Assembly (NCBI GenBank): GCA_039908535.1
Contig: JAMOAW010000001.1
Span: 59,299-123,298 of the forward strand
Origin: JAMOAW01 sp039908535
GTDB taxonomy: Bacteria; Pseudomonadota; Magnetococcia; Magnetococcales; JADFZT01
Length of the DNA: 64,000 nucleotides
Reading direction: 5' to 3'
Shown here: one piece after another, positions 1-8,423 of the stretch
Numbering within the stretch: the first letter of the stretch is position 1
Layout of the letters: the number at the start of each line of letters is the position of its first letter
The notes under the pieces: model-generated
What the model was told of the DNA's origin: nothing
Databases searched by the model: none
The model's input: only the letters and a program-made list of their open reading frames with translations
Made by a program: the position numbers and the translations under genes

Positions 1-903
1 CTAAAAAAACGGGCCTTACAAATGGCCGATTGGGAAATCCAGGTGCAATTGGCCAATGGGGCGGTGATGGGTGGCACAATTGTGCATCAACAAACCTTAA
101 ATCGTCGCCATGTCCCTTCCCCAGCGGTTTTTAACACCGGTCAGGTTATTTTTGGCTGGCTACGCGCCTTTCAAGAAACAGGCAAAATTGAGTATCTACA
201 GGCGTGCAATCGGGCTGGGGCCTTTCTGCTCAAAAATCAACACCCAGATGGCCATTGGAACCAAGGCAACTCCCAATTTGCCGATCCCAAAGCCACGACT
301 TATAACGCCCGCGTCGGATGGGCATTGATGCTTTTGGGTAAAGTATCCAAAAATAATCTATTTATTCAATCTGGCGAGCGCAATATGCGCTATACATTAG
401 ATCAACAGACGGAAAATGGCTGGTTTATAAACAACTGTTTATCCGATCCCAACGCCCCACTTCTCCATACCATTTGTTACACCTTAGAGGGCCTTTTGGG
501 GGCAGCCATGCTCCTGGCAAATAATGATTATCTTCAAGCGGTGCGCAAGACCGCCGACCGCCTTTTAGAGCTTGTGGACGATCAAGGTCTGCTGCCAGGA
601 CGACTGGATGCTCAATGGCAAGGAACCGTTTCTTGGAGTTGTTTGACAGGCAATGCGCAACTGGCTGGTATTTTTCTAAATTTGGCACAGTTGACACATG
701 AGCCATCTTATAGGCAAGGAGCTAGAAAATTGCTCTCTTTTCTAAAGAAAAATCAAAATTGCCAATCCGAAAACCCCGGTTTACGGGGCGGCATCAAAGG
801 TTCTTATCCCTTTGATGGGGCGTATGGGCGTTATGAATTGTTAAATTGGGCAACCAAATTTTTTATTGATGCGTTGCTTTTGGATGAAAAAGAGAGAATA
901 TAA
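1..903 (+). CDS. Alpha/alpha-toroid (squalene-cyclase/pectate-lyase-like) protein, 5' partial
   Basis: The reading frame is open to the left edge (no stop in bases 1-21 before the first ATG at 22), so the true start lies outside the window. About 300 residues are visible. They show repeated helical-hairpin units with G-W and Y-x-A/L signatures (FGWLRAFQETG, RVGWALMLLGK, YTLEGLLGAAML, CLTGNAQLAGIFL) and a C-terminal GGIKGSYPFDGAYGRYELLNWATKFFIDAL. This pattern is typical of alpha/alpha-toroid proteins, often found near polysaccharide gene clusters. Catalytic residues cannot be assigned. The stop is TAA at 901-903, immediately followed by repeat debris. A role in glycan or lipid metabolism is only inferred from the fold. 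Confidence 0.65.
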   Translation, partial: LKKRALQMADWEIQVQLANGAVMGGTIVHQQTLNRRHVPSPAVFNTGQVIFGWLRAFQETGKIEYLQACNRAGAFLLKNQHPDGHWNQGNSQFADPKATTYNARVGWALMLLGKVSKNNLFIQSGERNMRYTLDQQTENGWFINNCLSDPNAPLLHTICYTLEGLLGAAMLLANNDYLQAVRKTADRLLELVDDQGLLPGRLDAQWQGTVSWSCLTGNAQLAGIFLNLAQLTHEPSYRQGARKLLSFLKKNQNCQSENPGLRGGIKGSYPFDGAYGRYELLNWATKFFIDALLLDEKERI

Positions 904-1002
904 TATTGTCCCTATCGAAAACCTCATCCGCCCAAAATTTGGCTCAATTTCCAGCATTTTTGAAGATGGAGAATTAGATTTTGCTGGACTCCGAGGCAGA
1001 TT
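904..1002 (+). repeat. Repeat family B, copy 1
   Basis: This stretch matches 6327-6422 over about 95 bases. Shared blocks include TTGTCC, ATCCGCCC, CAGCATTTTT, GAGAAT/GGGAAT and GATTTTGCTGGAC. It starts one base after the stop of the preceding gene. The core is a weak inverted repeat around CAGCATTTTTGGAGAT. Confidence 0.6.
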
Positions 1003-1044
1003 TCCGAGAGAATCAAAAACAATATTGAGGTTTCATTGCTCCAA

Positions 1045-1301
1045 ATAGCCCAAATTTTTCTAAAGCGGGCAAGGGATATTGGAGCCTCACCTTCTAGATG
1101 TGCTCTTTGACAAACTGAAACAGGCCTTGAATCAGGCGGCTTTCCACAGATACGGAATTTCCACTTCCAGAACAGCCGAAAAGCTTCTCGGTGCCAATGT
1201 ATCACCATTTCTGGCTTGACGATAACCAAAGATTCACGCCATTCTTTCCAAATGCGGGATAGCCAGACCCAAAGTAGACGGTCCAATGAAGGGATGTTCA
1301 T
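1045..1301 (-). pseudogene. Transposase remnant (rve/integrase-core type)
   Basis: On the minus strand a fragment reads RIWKEWRESLVIVKPEMV, IHWHREAFRLFWKWKFR and then GKPP. This is the recognisable N-terminal part of integrase-core transposases that carry a K-P-E-T-V-I-x-W-H-R motif. A later EAPISLARFRKIWAI resembles the family's W-G-A-P-R-I-H-G-E-L segment in degraded form. No D,D,E core, start region or terminal inverted repeat is preserved. The fragment is flanked by repeat B and by a copy of the hairpin repeat. It is not functional. Confidence 0.55.
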
Positions 1302-1440
1302 GTATCGGAAAAATAAAAAGCAAGACCTTGGGGGGCGGAGAACCGCCCCCCAATACCCCCCACCCTTCTTTTTTAATTCTTAAAAAAAAGAGGGGGTTTG
1401 GGGGATTCATTCCCCAAGGTTTTGATTTTAATTTTTTGCT
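1300..1440 (+). repeat. Hairpin repeat family A, copy 1 (family described here)
   Basis: This is one of about 25 copies in the window. The consensus runs from ATGTATCGGAAAAATAAAAATC, through hairpin 1 (TTGGGGGGCGG-agaa-CCGCCCCCCAA) and an A/T-rich hairpin 2 (CCACCCTTTT...AAAAGAGGGGG), to hairpin 3 (CTGGGGGATTCATCCCCCAG), then TTTTGATTTTAATTTTTT, and ends in TGCCCGCAGGGCATCATGTTC. The outer arms AAAATCAAGACCTTGGGGG and CCCCCAGGGTTTTGATTTT are inverted repeats, so the whole unit can fold as a cruciform. This copy lacks the terminal GCCCGCAGGGC. Confidence 0.9.
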
Positions 1441-1499
1441 CAAAGATTTCCATTTGGAGAGCGAATCGGCTGCGGAACAGGTTGACGCTGAAGAAGTTG

Positions 1500-1622
1500 A
1501 TGATGAAAAATGATTTCATGAATGAAATGCCCCTGTGGGTTGATCCTGATCGTTTATTACAGACCTTGCTCTCTAATCCAAAGGCCAAGCATTCTATTCG
1601 AGGACGTTTACATGACTCATAA
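1500..1622 (+). CDS. Possible 40-aa upstream ORF, unknown
   Basis: Consecutive ATG codons at 1500 and 1503 open a 40-residue frame ending at TAA 1620-1622, overlapping the first 11 bases of the Rpn gene that starts at 1612. The product includes NEMPLWVDPDRLLQTLLSN. A purine-rich GAAGAAG lies just upstream. It could be a coupled leader peptide or the decayed tail of another gene. No family is recognised. Confidence 0.3.
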   Translation: MMKNDFMNEMPLWVDPDRLLQTLLSNPKAKHSIRGRLHDS

Positions 1623-2634
1623 TACTCAGAGTCAACCGACAGAGTACGATTCGCCGTGGAAGGAAATTTTAAAGGCGTATTTTAAGGATTTTTTAGCATT
1701 TTTTCTTTCAGAAGCTCATGACGGTATTGATTGGAAGCGTGCCCCTGAGTTCCTGGACAAGGAGTTGGACCGGATCACGCGGGAGGCAGAGTCCGGTAAT
1801 CGTCGTGTTGATCTGTTAGTTAAAGTCTGGTTACTCGACGGTGATGAACTTTGGGTGCTGATCCATGTTGAAGTCCAAGGGAACAGGGAACCGCATTTTG
1901 AAGAGAGGATGTTTACCTGTCAGTATCGGGCATTCGATCTTTACAAGAAGCCTGTGGTCAGCTTGGCCATCCTCGCTGACGAAGAAGGTACTTGGCGGCC
2001 ATCGGCATTTGGCTACCAGAAGTGGGGATCAAAGGTTAGTTTCCAGTTCAATGCCTTAAAATTGCTGGATTACCTGCCTCAGTTGGATGCTTTGGAGTCA
2101 TCCACCAATCCGTTTGCCATCGTCACTTTGGTGCATCTGACCGGCAAACAGACCAAAAACCAACCGGCAGAACGATTTCAGCAAAAAATGCGCATCACGC
2201 GCATGCTGTATGAGCGTGGTTTCAGCCGCCAACAGATCGTTGATCTCTTTCGATTTATCGACTGGGTGCTGAGCCTACCGGAAGAGTTAGACAATCAATT
2301 CTGGGTAAATCTATCCAACTTCGAGGAGAATAAGAAAATGCCTTATATTACAAGCGTGGAGCGAATTGGTCATAAGAGAGGTGTAGAAGAAGGAATGCTG
2401 GCTGGTATCCAGATCGGCGAACAAAAAGGCATCCAGATTGGCGAACAGAAAGGTCGCCAAGAAGGTCGCCAGGAAGAAGCCGCTTCCATGCTTCTAAAAC
2501 AGATACGTCGTAAATTTGGCCAAACACCAGACTGGGTGACGACCAAGGTGACATCGGCAAATTTAGAACTTATTGAAGTCTGGAGCGATAACTTTGTGTT
2601 CGCTCATTCTGTGGACGAGGTTTTTGCGTCGTGA
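1612..2634 (+). CDS. Rpn-family PD-(D/E)XK nuclease / putative transposase with DUF4351-like tail
   Basis: 340 residues. The ATG at 1612 is preferred because GAGG sits about 8 bases upstream; an earlier in-frame ATG at 1522 lacks this. The N-terminal half carries the nuclease core NRRVDLLVKV...LIHVEVQG, with the D and E-x-Q residues expected of Rpn/YhgA-like recombination-promoting nucleases. Between residues about 260 and 285 lies a short charged repeat (IGEQKG, GRQEG). The last 60 residues (EEAASMLLKQIRRKFGQTPDW...) resemble DUF4351. This C-terminal module and about 100 bases downstream of the stop are nearly identical in DNA to the Rpn gene at 49190-50140, although the two N-termini differ. 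Known relatives cut DNA and stimulate recombination; mobility is inferred. Confidence 0.8.
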   Translation: MTHNTQSQPTEYDSPWKEILKAYFKDFLAFFLSEAHDGIDWKRAPEFLDKELDRITREAESGNRRVDLLVKVWLLDGDELWVLIHVEVQGNREPHFEERMFTCQYRAFDLYKKPVVSLAILADEEGTWRPSAFGYQKWGSKVSFQFNALKLLDYLPQLDALESSTNPFAIVTLVHLTGKQTKNQPAERFQQKMRITRMLYERGFSRQQIVDLFRFIDWVLSLPEELDNQFWVNLSNFEENKKMPYITSVERIGHKRGVEEGMLAGIQIGEQKGIQIGEQKGRQEGRQEEAASMLLKQIRRKFGQTPDWVTTKVTSANLELIEVWSDNFVFAHSVDEVFAS

Positions 2635-2740
2635 ATGACCAACTATGTTGGAGGATGGATGAAGTCGTTTTCGATGGATGGGGTGGTGCCCCAACAGCCA
2701 ATTCGATCTACATTTTTAGAGATGACACCAGAGATTATTT
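2635..2740 (+). repeat. Conserved 3' module downstream of Rpn gene
   Basis: The sequence immediately after the stop (TGAATGACCAACTAT, GATGGATGGGGTGGT, AATTCG, ATTTTTAGAGATG) recurs, inverted, at about 49073-49193 next to the second Rpn gene. Similarity thus continues past the stop codons. A 117-residue open frame across this stretch is judged non-coding. Confidence 0.65.
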
Positions 2741-3158
2741 ACCACAATTTTTCGGTAACCGAGTGTACCAAAATTCGAACTTTCTATAAATCAGCCATAC
2801 CGAGACTTTGCCGAAATTATAATTTTATATTTATTTACAATTATATAAGTTTTTTGCTATTTTTTTCGGTTGGTGGAATTTTTAGAGTCGGTCTCGCAAA
2901 TTTTCGCCAAATGATTCTTTTAAATGGTTTTTTTGGTTTTGTATTTGATTTTTTATTCCAACTGTGCGTACAATTTAAAATCTTTTGAAACTAAAAATTT
3001 TGCTGTCGGTGAAGTCGAAATAAGAAATGACCTATAGACGACCTATAGACCTGTACGAAAGTAAGGGGAATTAAGTATGGTATCCCCAGAATTCTCAGTC
3101 CAAAATCTGGAAAAAGCGATTAGGTATCGTGTCCCCGGAATTCCCTAGGGGTGTTATT
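2741..3158. other. AT-rich intergenic region with short direct repeats
   Basis: No convincing gene is present. Visible structure is a tandem GACCTATAGAC near 3033-3053 and two direct copies of GTATGGTATCCCCAGAATTC / GTATCGTGTCCCCGGAATTC at about 3075 and 3123. The second ends about 15 bases before the start codon of the HEPN-like gene. They may be operator sites, an old insertion boundary, or recombination ends. The rest is AT-rich and could hold the operon promoter. Confidence 0.45.
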
Positions 3159-3578
3159 ATGTGTCTGCAATCTGATTTTTTGGATGCTCACGAGCGACAC
3201 AGGCGTGATGCGGAATTTCTAAACCAAGCCCATCGCTGGGCGAATGCGGACCATCTCTATGGCATTGCGGCTGAGTGCGGACTGAAGCACTTAATGATGG
3301 TTTTTGGCATGGAGGTCGATTCGTTGGGAAAACCGATAATCAGAGAAGATAGGATGCACGCTGACGGCATTTGGAAACGCTTCGAGAGTTATCGCTCCGG
3401 TTATCGTCAGGGAACAGGATATGCATTGCCTGCCGAGAATCCGTTCCATGATTGGAATATTTCCGACCGCTATGCCCATCAATCCAACTTCAATCAGTCA
3501 CGAACACAATCCCATCAAGCAGGTGTACAGATGGTTTGCGGACTGATCAAGAAAGCGCAGAAGGATGGGCTGATATGA
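3159..3578 (+). CDS. HEPN-like small protein, first gene of KGGVGR ATPase operon
   Basis: 139 residues. ATG 3159 is chosen because AGGGGTG lies 6-7 bases upstream; a GTG at 3129 is in frame but falls in the direct repeat. The N-terminal helix pair HERHRRDAEFLNQAHRWANA-DHLYGIAAECGLKHLM is characteristic of HEPN-type helical domains seen in abortive-infection and nucleotide-dependent conflict systems. A later SDRYAH (residues 103-107) could supply the R-x(n)-H element of HEPN RNases, but spacing does not prove catalysis. The stop overlaps the start of the next gene (ATGA), indicating translational coupling with the ATPase. Likely the effector or an adaptor. Confidence 0.55.
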   Translation: MCLQSDFLDAHERHRRDAEFLNQAHRWANADHLYGIAAECGLKHLMMVFGMEVDSLGKPIIREDRMHADGIWKRFESYRSGYRQGTGYALPAENPFHDWNISDRYAHQSNFNQSRTQSHQAGVQMVCGLIKKAQKDGLI

Positions 3579-4870
3579 CCACCTTCGACCAAATCGTGCC
3601 TATAGCCATTGAGGAGCTGAATGCCCATTCCGAACTGGTCGCTCAACTGGAATGGTTGCTGATCAACCGCGACCTCAACGGACGGGTGCGCTTCATCGTG
3701 TCGGACAGCATTCCCGCAAATAATGTGCAACACAAACAAATCAAGGATCTCTACCGATCCTTGGCTGAACGCATAGCACCTCATGCTTATCCGGTGGATA
3801 CAGGCATTCTATTTGAGGCAGTGCGCGAGCATGCATACCAAAGTACTGCGGTTTTTGGTTTGGAGGGATTCGATAACGTATGGGTCATCGACCGTTTGGC
3901 AAGCGAATCGCGATGGGAGGCAATTAAAGAGGTTTCTCCCGATGCCCCCCGCATCGTGTTTTTTTCCATCAAAGGTGGAGTGGGACGATCGACAGCTTTG
4001 GCAGCCAGTGCCTGGGCGTTGGCCAAGCAGGGAAAGCGCGTGTTGGTTTTGGATCTGGATCTGGAATCGCCGGGACTTTCAAGTGCCTTGTTACCATCTG
4101 AACGGCAGCCAAAGTACGGCATCACCGACTGGCTGGTGGAAGACTTGGTCGACAACGGCAATGCGCTGATTGAGGATCTCTTTGCGACCAGCGATCTGCC
4201 GACGATTGCGGGTCAGATTTATCTCGTACCGGCACACGGCAGTGATCCTGGTGAATATGTGTCCAAGCTGGGTCGGGTGTGGATGCCGAGAACAAATGGT
4301 AGGACACCTCCAGAAGCGTGGTCGTTGCGCCTGAATCGTTTGGTAAATCACCTTGAATTGCGGATTCGCCCGGACGTGATTCTGATCGATTCTCGCGCAG
4401 GCATTGACGAGGTGGCAGCCGCATGCGTGACCGATTTGGGTGCGCACACAGTTTTGATGTTTGCAATTCAGGGCCAGCAAACCTGGACAGGGTACCGTGC
4501 GCTGTTTTCACATTGGCAGCAGCGTGGAGTCATCACTGAAATACGCAATCGCCTGCAGTTGGTTGCCGGACTCGTTCCGGATGACGAACGCAGGTTAGAA
4601 TACTTAGCAGCGATTCGAGCAGATTCCTACCAGTTATTCGAGGATACCTACGACGCAGTTGAGCCGGGCGCAATCAGCGACTGGAGCTTTGAAGAAGTAG
4701 ATGATAACGCCCCGCACTCTCCTTTGCCGATCCGCTGGAACCGTGGTTGGTATGGTTTGCTGAGCCTTCAACAACGTATGGTGTCGGTGGATGAGAACGA
4801 AGTGAGGGCGGTTTATGGGGGGCTTCTTGATTTTCTGGACCGCGCCCTGGTACAGGAGAACCGGACATGA
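3575..4870 (+). CDS. KGGVGR-motif SIMIBI (ParA/MinD-like) ATPase
   Basis: 431 residues starting at the ATGA overlap with the HEPN-like gene. After a 128-residue N-terminal domain the deviant Walker A is KGGVGRST (133-140), where ordinary ParA/MinD proteins have KGGVGKT. It is followed by RVLVLDLDLESPG (switch region) and DVILIDSRAGIDE (Walker B-like), then a C-terminal helical part. KGGVGR variants are known from prokaryotic conflict and signalling operons, in contrast to chromosome partitioning. The N-terminal domain is unassigned. It overlaps the next gene by ATGA. Role inferred: NTP-dependent sensor or assembly platform. Confidence 0.75.
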   Translation: MTTFDQIVPIAIEELNAHSELVAQLEWLLINRDLNGRVRFIVSDSIPANNVQHKQIKDLYRSLAERIAPHAYPVDTGILFEAVREHAYQSTAVFGLEGFDNVWVIDRLASESRWEAIKEVSPDAPRIVFFSIKGGVGRSTALAASAWALAKQGKRVLVLDLDLESPGLSSALLPSERQPKYGITDWLVEDLVDNGNALIEDLFATSDLPTIAGQIYLVPAHGSDPGEYVSKLGRVWMPRTNGRTPPEAWSLRLNRLVNHLELRIRPDVILIDSRAGIDEVAAACVTDLGAHTVLMFAIQGQQTWTGYRALFSHWQQRGVITEIRNRLQLVAGLVPDDERRLEYLAAIRADSYQLFEDTYDAVEPGAISDWSFEEVDDNAPHSPLPIRWNRGWYGLLSLQQRMVSVDENEVRAVYGGLLDFLDRALVQENRT

Positions 4871-6306
4871 CGAATCAGCAGTCTATTCGACAGGCCATTC
4901 TGGAGGCACCGTTTGAGTTGGACAACATGGGCGAAATCCCTCACTCTGGCACGCTCTGCATTCCTCTTGCTCATCGCAAAGCACTCACTCGTGAAGCTGT
5001 ACTCGTGATGGGCGCACGCGGAGTCGGCAAGTCGTTCTGGACGGCAGCTTTAAGCGATGACGTGCTACGCCGTCAGATTGGTGAATCTGTACAAGAACTG
5101 GCTCACACAACAATTTATGTCGGACATGCTGCTAAATCGAGCATTAAGACCTATCCCGACCGGGAGACACTCAAGACCCTTCTTGACAGTGGGCACGAAC
5201 CCTATGTCGTTTGGCGTGCAGTGATGCTGCGGTGGTTGGCAGGAATCACAGGAAAAGAGGTTCCAACAGACTCCTGGAGTGCCACCGTGCAGTGGGTGAC
5301 GCAGAATCCTGAGCCATTCGCGCAGATTGCCGAGACTGCCAATGCGCGGATGGCTAACGATAATCAGTTTGGTCTCATCATTTTCGATGCCCTTGATCGC
5401 ACGAGTCAAGACTGGAACACGATGAATCATATCGTGCGTGATTTGTTACGAATAACCTTGTGGTTGCGTGATTTTTCTCGACTACGTGCCAAAATCTTCT
5501 TGCGTCCAGATCAAATGGAGCGGACGGTCACTTCGTTTGTTGATGCGTCGAAAATCTTGGCTACACGCGCCGAGCTTACCTGGGAGCGACATGATTTGCA
5601 CGCCATGCTGTGGAAGCGCCTCATCAATGCTACTGATCCGCATGGGAACTGCCTGCGTTCGGTAATGACGTCCATTCTGCCTTCCAGTGACGCATTACGT
5701 TCTGAAAACTCTATTTGGTTTTTGCCATCAGCATTAACTTCAGAGGCACCATACCAGCGCCGTTTATTTGAGGCACTCGCCGGGGATAAGATGGGCAAAG
5801 ATGCTCGCCGAGGTGTGCCCTATGTGTGGAGTGTCAGTCATCTGGCAGATGGTCATGGTTGGACTTCGCCACGTTCTTTCCTTGCGGCTATCTCTGGTGC
5901 TGCGGAAGACAGCGTTCAGCGCTACGTTGATTATCCTTTGGCGCTGCATTATGAAAGTCTCAAACGTGGTATCCAGAAGGCGTCCAAAATCCGCGTTGCC
6001 CAAGTGGCGGAAGATGATCCTTGGGTGCCACAGGTCATGCAAGCACTAAGAGGGATAAACGTCCCTTGTGATTACAAAGCGGTTAATTCCGCTTGGGAAA
6101 GCACATTTCCTGATGGGCCAAGCAGTATTCGATCAGATCACTTGCCCCCTCAGCATGTTGAAAGCTGGGACGGTGTGCGAAAAGATCTGGAACGCCTCGG
6201 AATTTTTGTGACCCGCAAAGACGGTCGCATTGACATGCCCGACCTCTATCGCGTTGGGTTTGGTTTGGGTCGCAGGGGAGGTGTGGCACCCAGGAAGTCA
6301 ACATGA
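4867..6306 (+). CDS. P-loop ATPase, third gene of KGGVGR operon
   Basis: 479 residues, start overlapping the previous stop. Walker A is GARGVGKS (49-56), Walker B is LIIFDALDR (170-178), and AKIFLRPDQ follows as a sensor-like strand. The C-terminal 250 residues include GVPYVWSVSHLADGHGW and SPRSFLAAI, a segment type used to recognise AAA/STAND-like proteins. The last 60 residues (LERLGIFVTRKDGRIDMPDLYR) resemble a winged helix. No TPR, TIR or nuclease domain is seen. Coupled translation of all three genes suggests a stoichiometric complex. The gene ends directly before repeats B and A. Exact family not recognised. Confidence 0.65.
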   Translation: MTNQQSIRQAILEAPFELDNMGEIPHSGTLCIPLAHRKALTREAVLVMGARGVGKSFWTAALSDDVLRRQIGESVQELAHTTIYVGHAAKSSIKTYPDRETLKTLLDSGHEPYVVWRAVMLRWLAGITGKEVPTDSWSATVQWVTQNPEPFAQIAETANARMANDNQFGLIIFDALDRTSQDWNTMNHIVRDLLRITLWLRDFSRLRAKIFLRPDQMERTVTSFVDASKILATRAELTWERHDLHAMLWKRLINATDPHGNCLRSVMTSILPSSDALRSENSIWFLPSALTSEAPYQRRLFEALAGDKMGKDARRGVPYVWSVSHLADGHGWTSPRSFLAAISGAAEDSVQRYVDYPLALHYESLKRGIQKASKIRVAQVAEDDPWVPQVMQALRGINVPCDYKAVNSAWESTFPDGPSSIRSDHLPPQHVESWDGVRKDLERLGIFVTRKDGRIDMPDLYRVGFGLGRRGGVAPRKST

Positions 6307-6326
6307 TGAATATTCAAAAGGCCATT

Positions 6327-6422
6327 GGTTGTCCATACTGAAAATTCCATCCGCCCCAAATTTAGCTCGATTCCCAGCATTTTTGGAGATAGGGAATTCG
6401 ATTTTGCTGGACACCGAAGAAT
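6327..6422 (+). repeat. Repeat family B, copy 2
   Basis: Partner of 904-1002, placed just after the third operon gene and directly abutting a family A copy, as copy 1 also precedes one. The two B copies bracket the Rpn gene and the three-gene operon in the same orientation, enclosing about 5.4 kb. Confidence 0.6.
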
Positions 6423-6426
6423 ATTT

Positions 6427-6585
6427 ATGTATCGGAAAAATAAAAATCAAGACCTTGGGGGGGGGGAGAACCGCCCCCCAATCCCCCCACCCTTTTCTTT
6501 TAATACTTAAAAAAAAGAGGGGGTCTGGGGGATTCATCCCCCAGGGTTTTGATTTTAACTTTTTTGCCCGCAGGGCACCATGTTC
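6427..6585 (+). repeat. Hairpin repeat family A, copy 2 (full length)
   Basis: Complete unit, from ATGTATCGG to GCCCGCAGGGCACCATGTTC. Hairpin 1 is altered by extra G residues (a run of ten G instead of GGGGGGCGG). Confidence 0.9.
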
Positions 6586-7399
6586 AAATTTTCTTTACCT
6601 GAGCCATTTTGTGCCTTTGCCAAAATCAAAAATTCTTATTTATTTACAATAATATACAATTTTCATCGAGTATTACCGAAAACGAACTGTCGACATTGGA
6701 AAGAGAAAACAAGATATTCGTCGTAGTATATTGAAATAATTGTTAAAATTTATGGATACAGAAATATTAAAATGCAGAATTGGCGGCAAAACAGGGCCAA
6801 TTGAGCGTGGGACGGCGATTCTCCTTATTTTTCGGTTGACCGAGAAATCATGTATCAATTCTTAAAAAAACGCATTCATGTTCATAGAAATTGTGTCTGC
6901 ATTGAATCTGGAAATCTATTTCTTGCACAAGAAGGCTTCTTTGCATACCTTGTCAGTCAGAATGGTCCCCATTGGCCACCAGTCGTGGTACGTTTGCGTT
7001 TTGTGGTTCGGGTTATTAGCCTTGTACTGGAATTTTGCACGAGGAACGGAATTGGCTTGATTTTTTTTGTTTGGACTGAGCGGCTTGGCGGATGGAGCTG
7101 AATGGTCGTAGAAGAGGAAAAAATCAGGAAGCTTGCAAGATAACTTGAAAAAAATCGGGGACGAATTCATTATGAAACCGACTGTGAGGATGGTTATCCG
7201 ATTTAGATTTGTCTGTCACACTTGGATGAAACGATCTGGGACGTGGTGGGTGAAAGAGTCCGGCACCAGTATGCTCAGGGTTTGATACACAGTGGCCAAT
7301 GGGGGCTAAAAGCGGGTTTTCAACCATTATGTAGCGCAGTCACGCCAGCCTTGTTTAAGGCTCGTTGGCAAATAGGAAATGCTCCTAGCGGAGGTATTT
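6586..7399. other. Gene-poor region, probably decayed sequence
   Basis: About 800 bases without a gene I can support. Several short open frames of 60-85 codons occur on both strands, with poor codon usage, overlapping each other and matching no family I recognise. The stretch 6878-7340 has interrupted coding-like character and may be a decayed gene. GCGGAGGT at 7389-7396 is the ribosome-binding site of the next gene. Confidence 0.4.
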
Positions 7400-8422
7400 A
7401 TGCTTGGATTTCGTTTTATCAAGACTCAGCCTACTCAGTATGTCATAGAATTTCATCGTGGAAAACCACGTCGTGAGGGAGCAGGACTCTCCCTGTTTTA
7501 TTTCGCCCCTTTTGTCTCTGTTGTTGTAGTTCCCACTGGAAGTGTCAATTTTCCCTTTATATTCGAGCAGACAACTTCTGATTTTCAAGAAGTTACCCTT
7601 CAGGGGCAAATTACCTACCGCATCACTGATCCTAAAAAAATTGCCGTCCTTTTAGATTTTTCCATTAATCACCAAGGTCGTCATATCTCTGATGACCCTC
7701 AAAAACTTTCTCAGCGTCTGATTGATCAAGCGCGAGTGGCCTTGATCTCTGAAGTGGGGGCTATGACTCTGAAAGAGGCATTGGCCCAGAGCAACCGTTT
7801 GGTTACCCGGGTTGTAGAGACGTTGCGGAACGAATCATCTGTCGTTGCTTTAGGAGTCGAGATTCTCGGTTTTTTTATCCTAGCGATCAAACCGAATCCA
7901 GAAACGGCTCGAGCTTTGGAAGCAGAAATGCGGGAAGATCTGCTGCGTTGCGCTGATGAAGCGATCTATACCCGACGCAACGCTGCCGTTGAACAGGAAC
8001 GAATCATTCGTCAAAACGAACTGGATACCGAAATTGCTGTGGAAAACAAGCGTCGCCAAGTTCGAGAGGTTCAAATGGAGGCCGACCGTTCGATTCGTGA
8101 AAAACAGCGGGTAATTGCTCATGAGGAAATGAAAGGTAATATTTTTTTAGAGGAATTGCGTCACCAATGGATGGAACTCTCATCTGTGAATGCAAGACAA
8201 AAATCTGATGACCATGCCTATGCCATTGACGTCGTGTTGAAGGCTTTTAAGGGGAGTGATTCAAAGGTGTTGCAGGCCCTCGCTAGCGTTGGAATGAATC
8301 CTGGTCAGTTGATGGCCGTGGCATTTCGTGAAATGGCTGAAAATGCTTCAAAAATTGGTCAACTTAATATTTCTTCTGAATTGCTTAGTGAGATTATGGG
8401 ATCTCTGGAGATCAAAAAATAG
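7400..8422 (+). CDS. SPFH/band-7 (stomatin-prohibitin-like) protein
   Basis: 340 residues. ATG 7400 follows GCGGAGGT by about 5 bases; an ATG at 7379 lies upstream of that site. An N-terminal hydrophobic patch (LSLFYFAPFVSVVVVP, about 33-48) precedes the SPFH domain (FQEVTLQGQITYRITDPKK, ISEVGAMTLKEAL). A charged coiled coil follows (about 190-260: EQERIIRQNELDTEIAVENK and REVQMEADRSIREKQ), then a C-terminal helix. Members form membrane-bound oligomeric scaffolds. One base separates its stop from the next start, so it is co-transcribed with the NAD-kinase-like gene. Confidence 0.85.
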   Translation: MLGFRFIKTQPTQYVIEFHRGKPRREGAGLSLFYFAPFVSVVVVPTGSVNFPFIFEQTTSDFQEVTLQGQITYRITDPKKIAVLLDFSINHQGRHISDDPQKLSQRLIDQARVALISEVGAMTLKEALAQSNRLVTRVVETLRNESSVVALGVEILGFFILAIKPNPETARALEAEMREDLLRCADEAIYTRRNAAVEQERIIRQNELDTEIAVENKRRQVREVQMEADRSIREKQRVIAHEEMKGNIFLEELRHQWMELSSVNARQKSDDHAYAIDVVLKAFKGSDSKVLQALASVGMNPGQLMAVAFREMAENASKIGQLNISSELLSEIMGSLEIKK

Positions 8423-8423
8423 C

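Noticed and set aside
2635..2988. 117-codon open frame after the first Rpn gene
   Set aside because: It begins in the conserved non-coding 3' module and then runs through AT-rich DNA giving F/Y/I-rich sequence with no domain.
6230..6652. Proteins rich in FIPQGFDFNF / GGGEPPP segments
   Set aside because: These segments recur wherever the hairpin repeat occurs, on both strands, and are translated repeat DNA.
6850..7101. Possible small gene between the conflict operon and the SPFH gene
   Set aside because: Competing short frames on both strands, no ribosome site and no recognisable motif; more likely decayed sequence.
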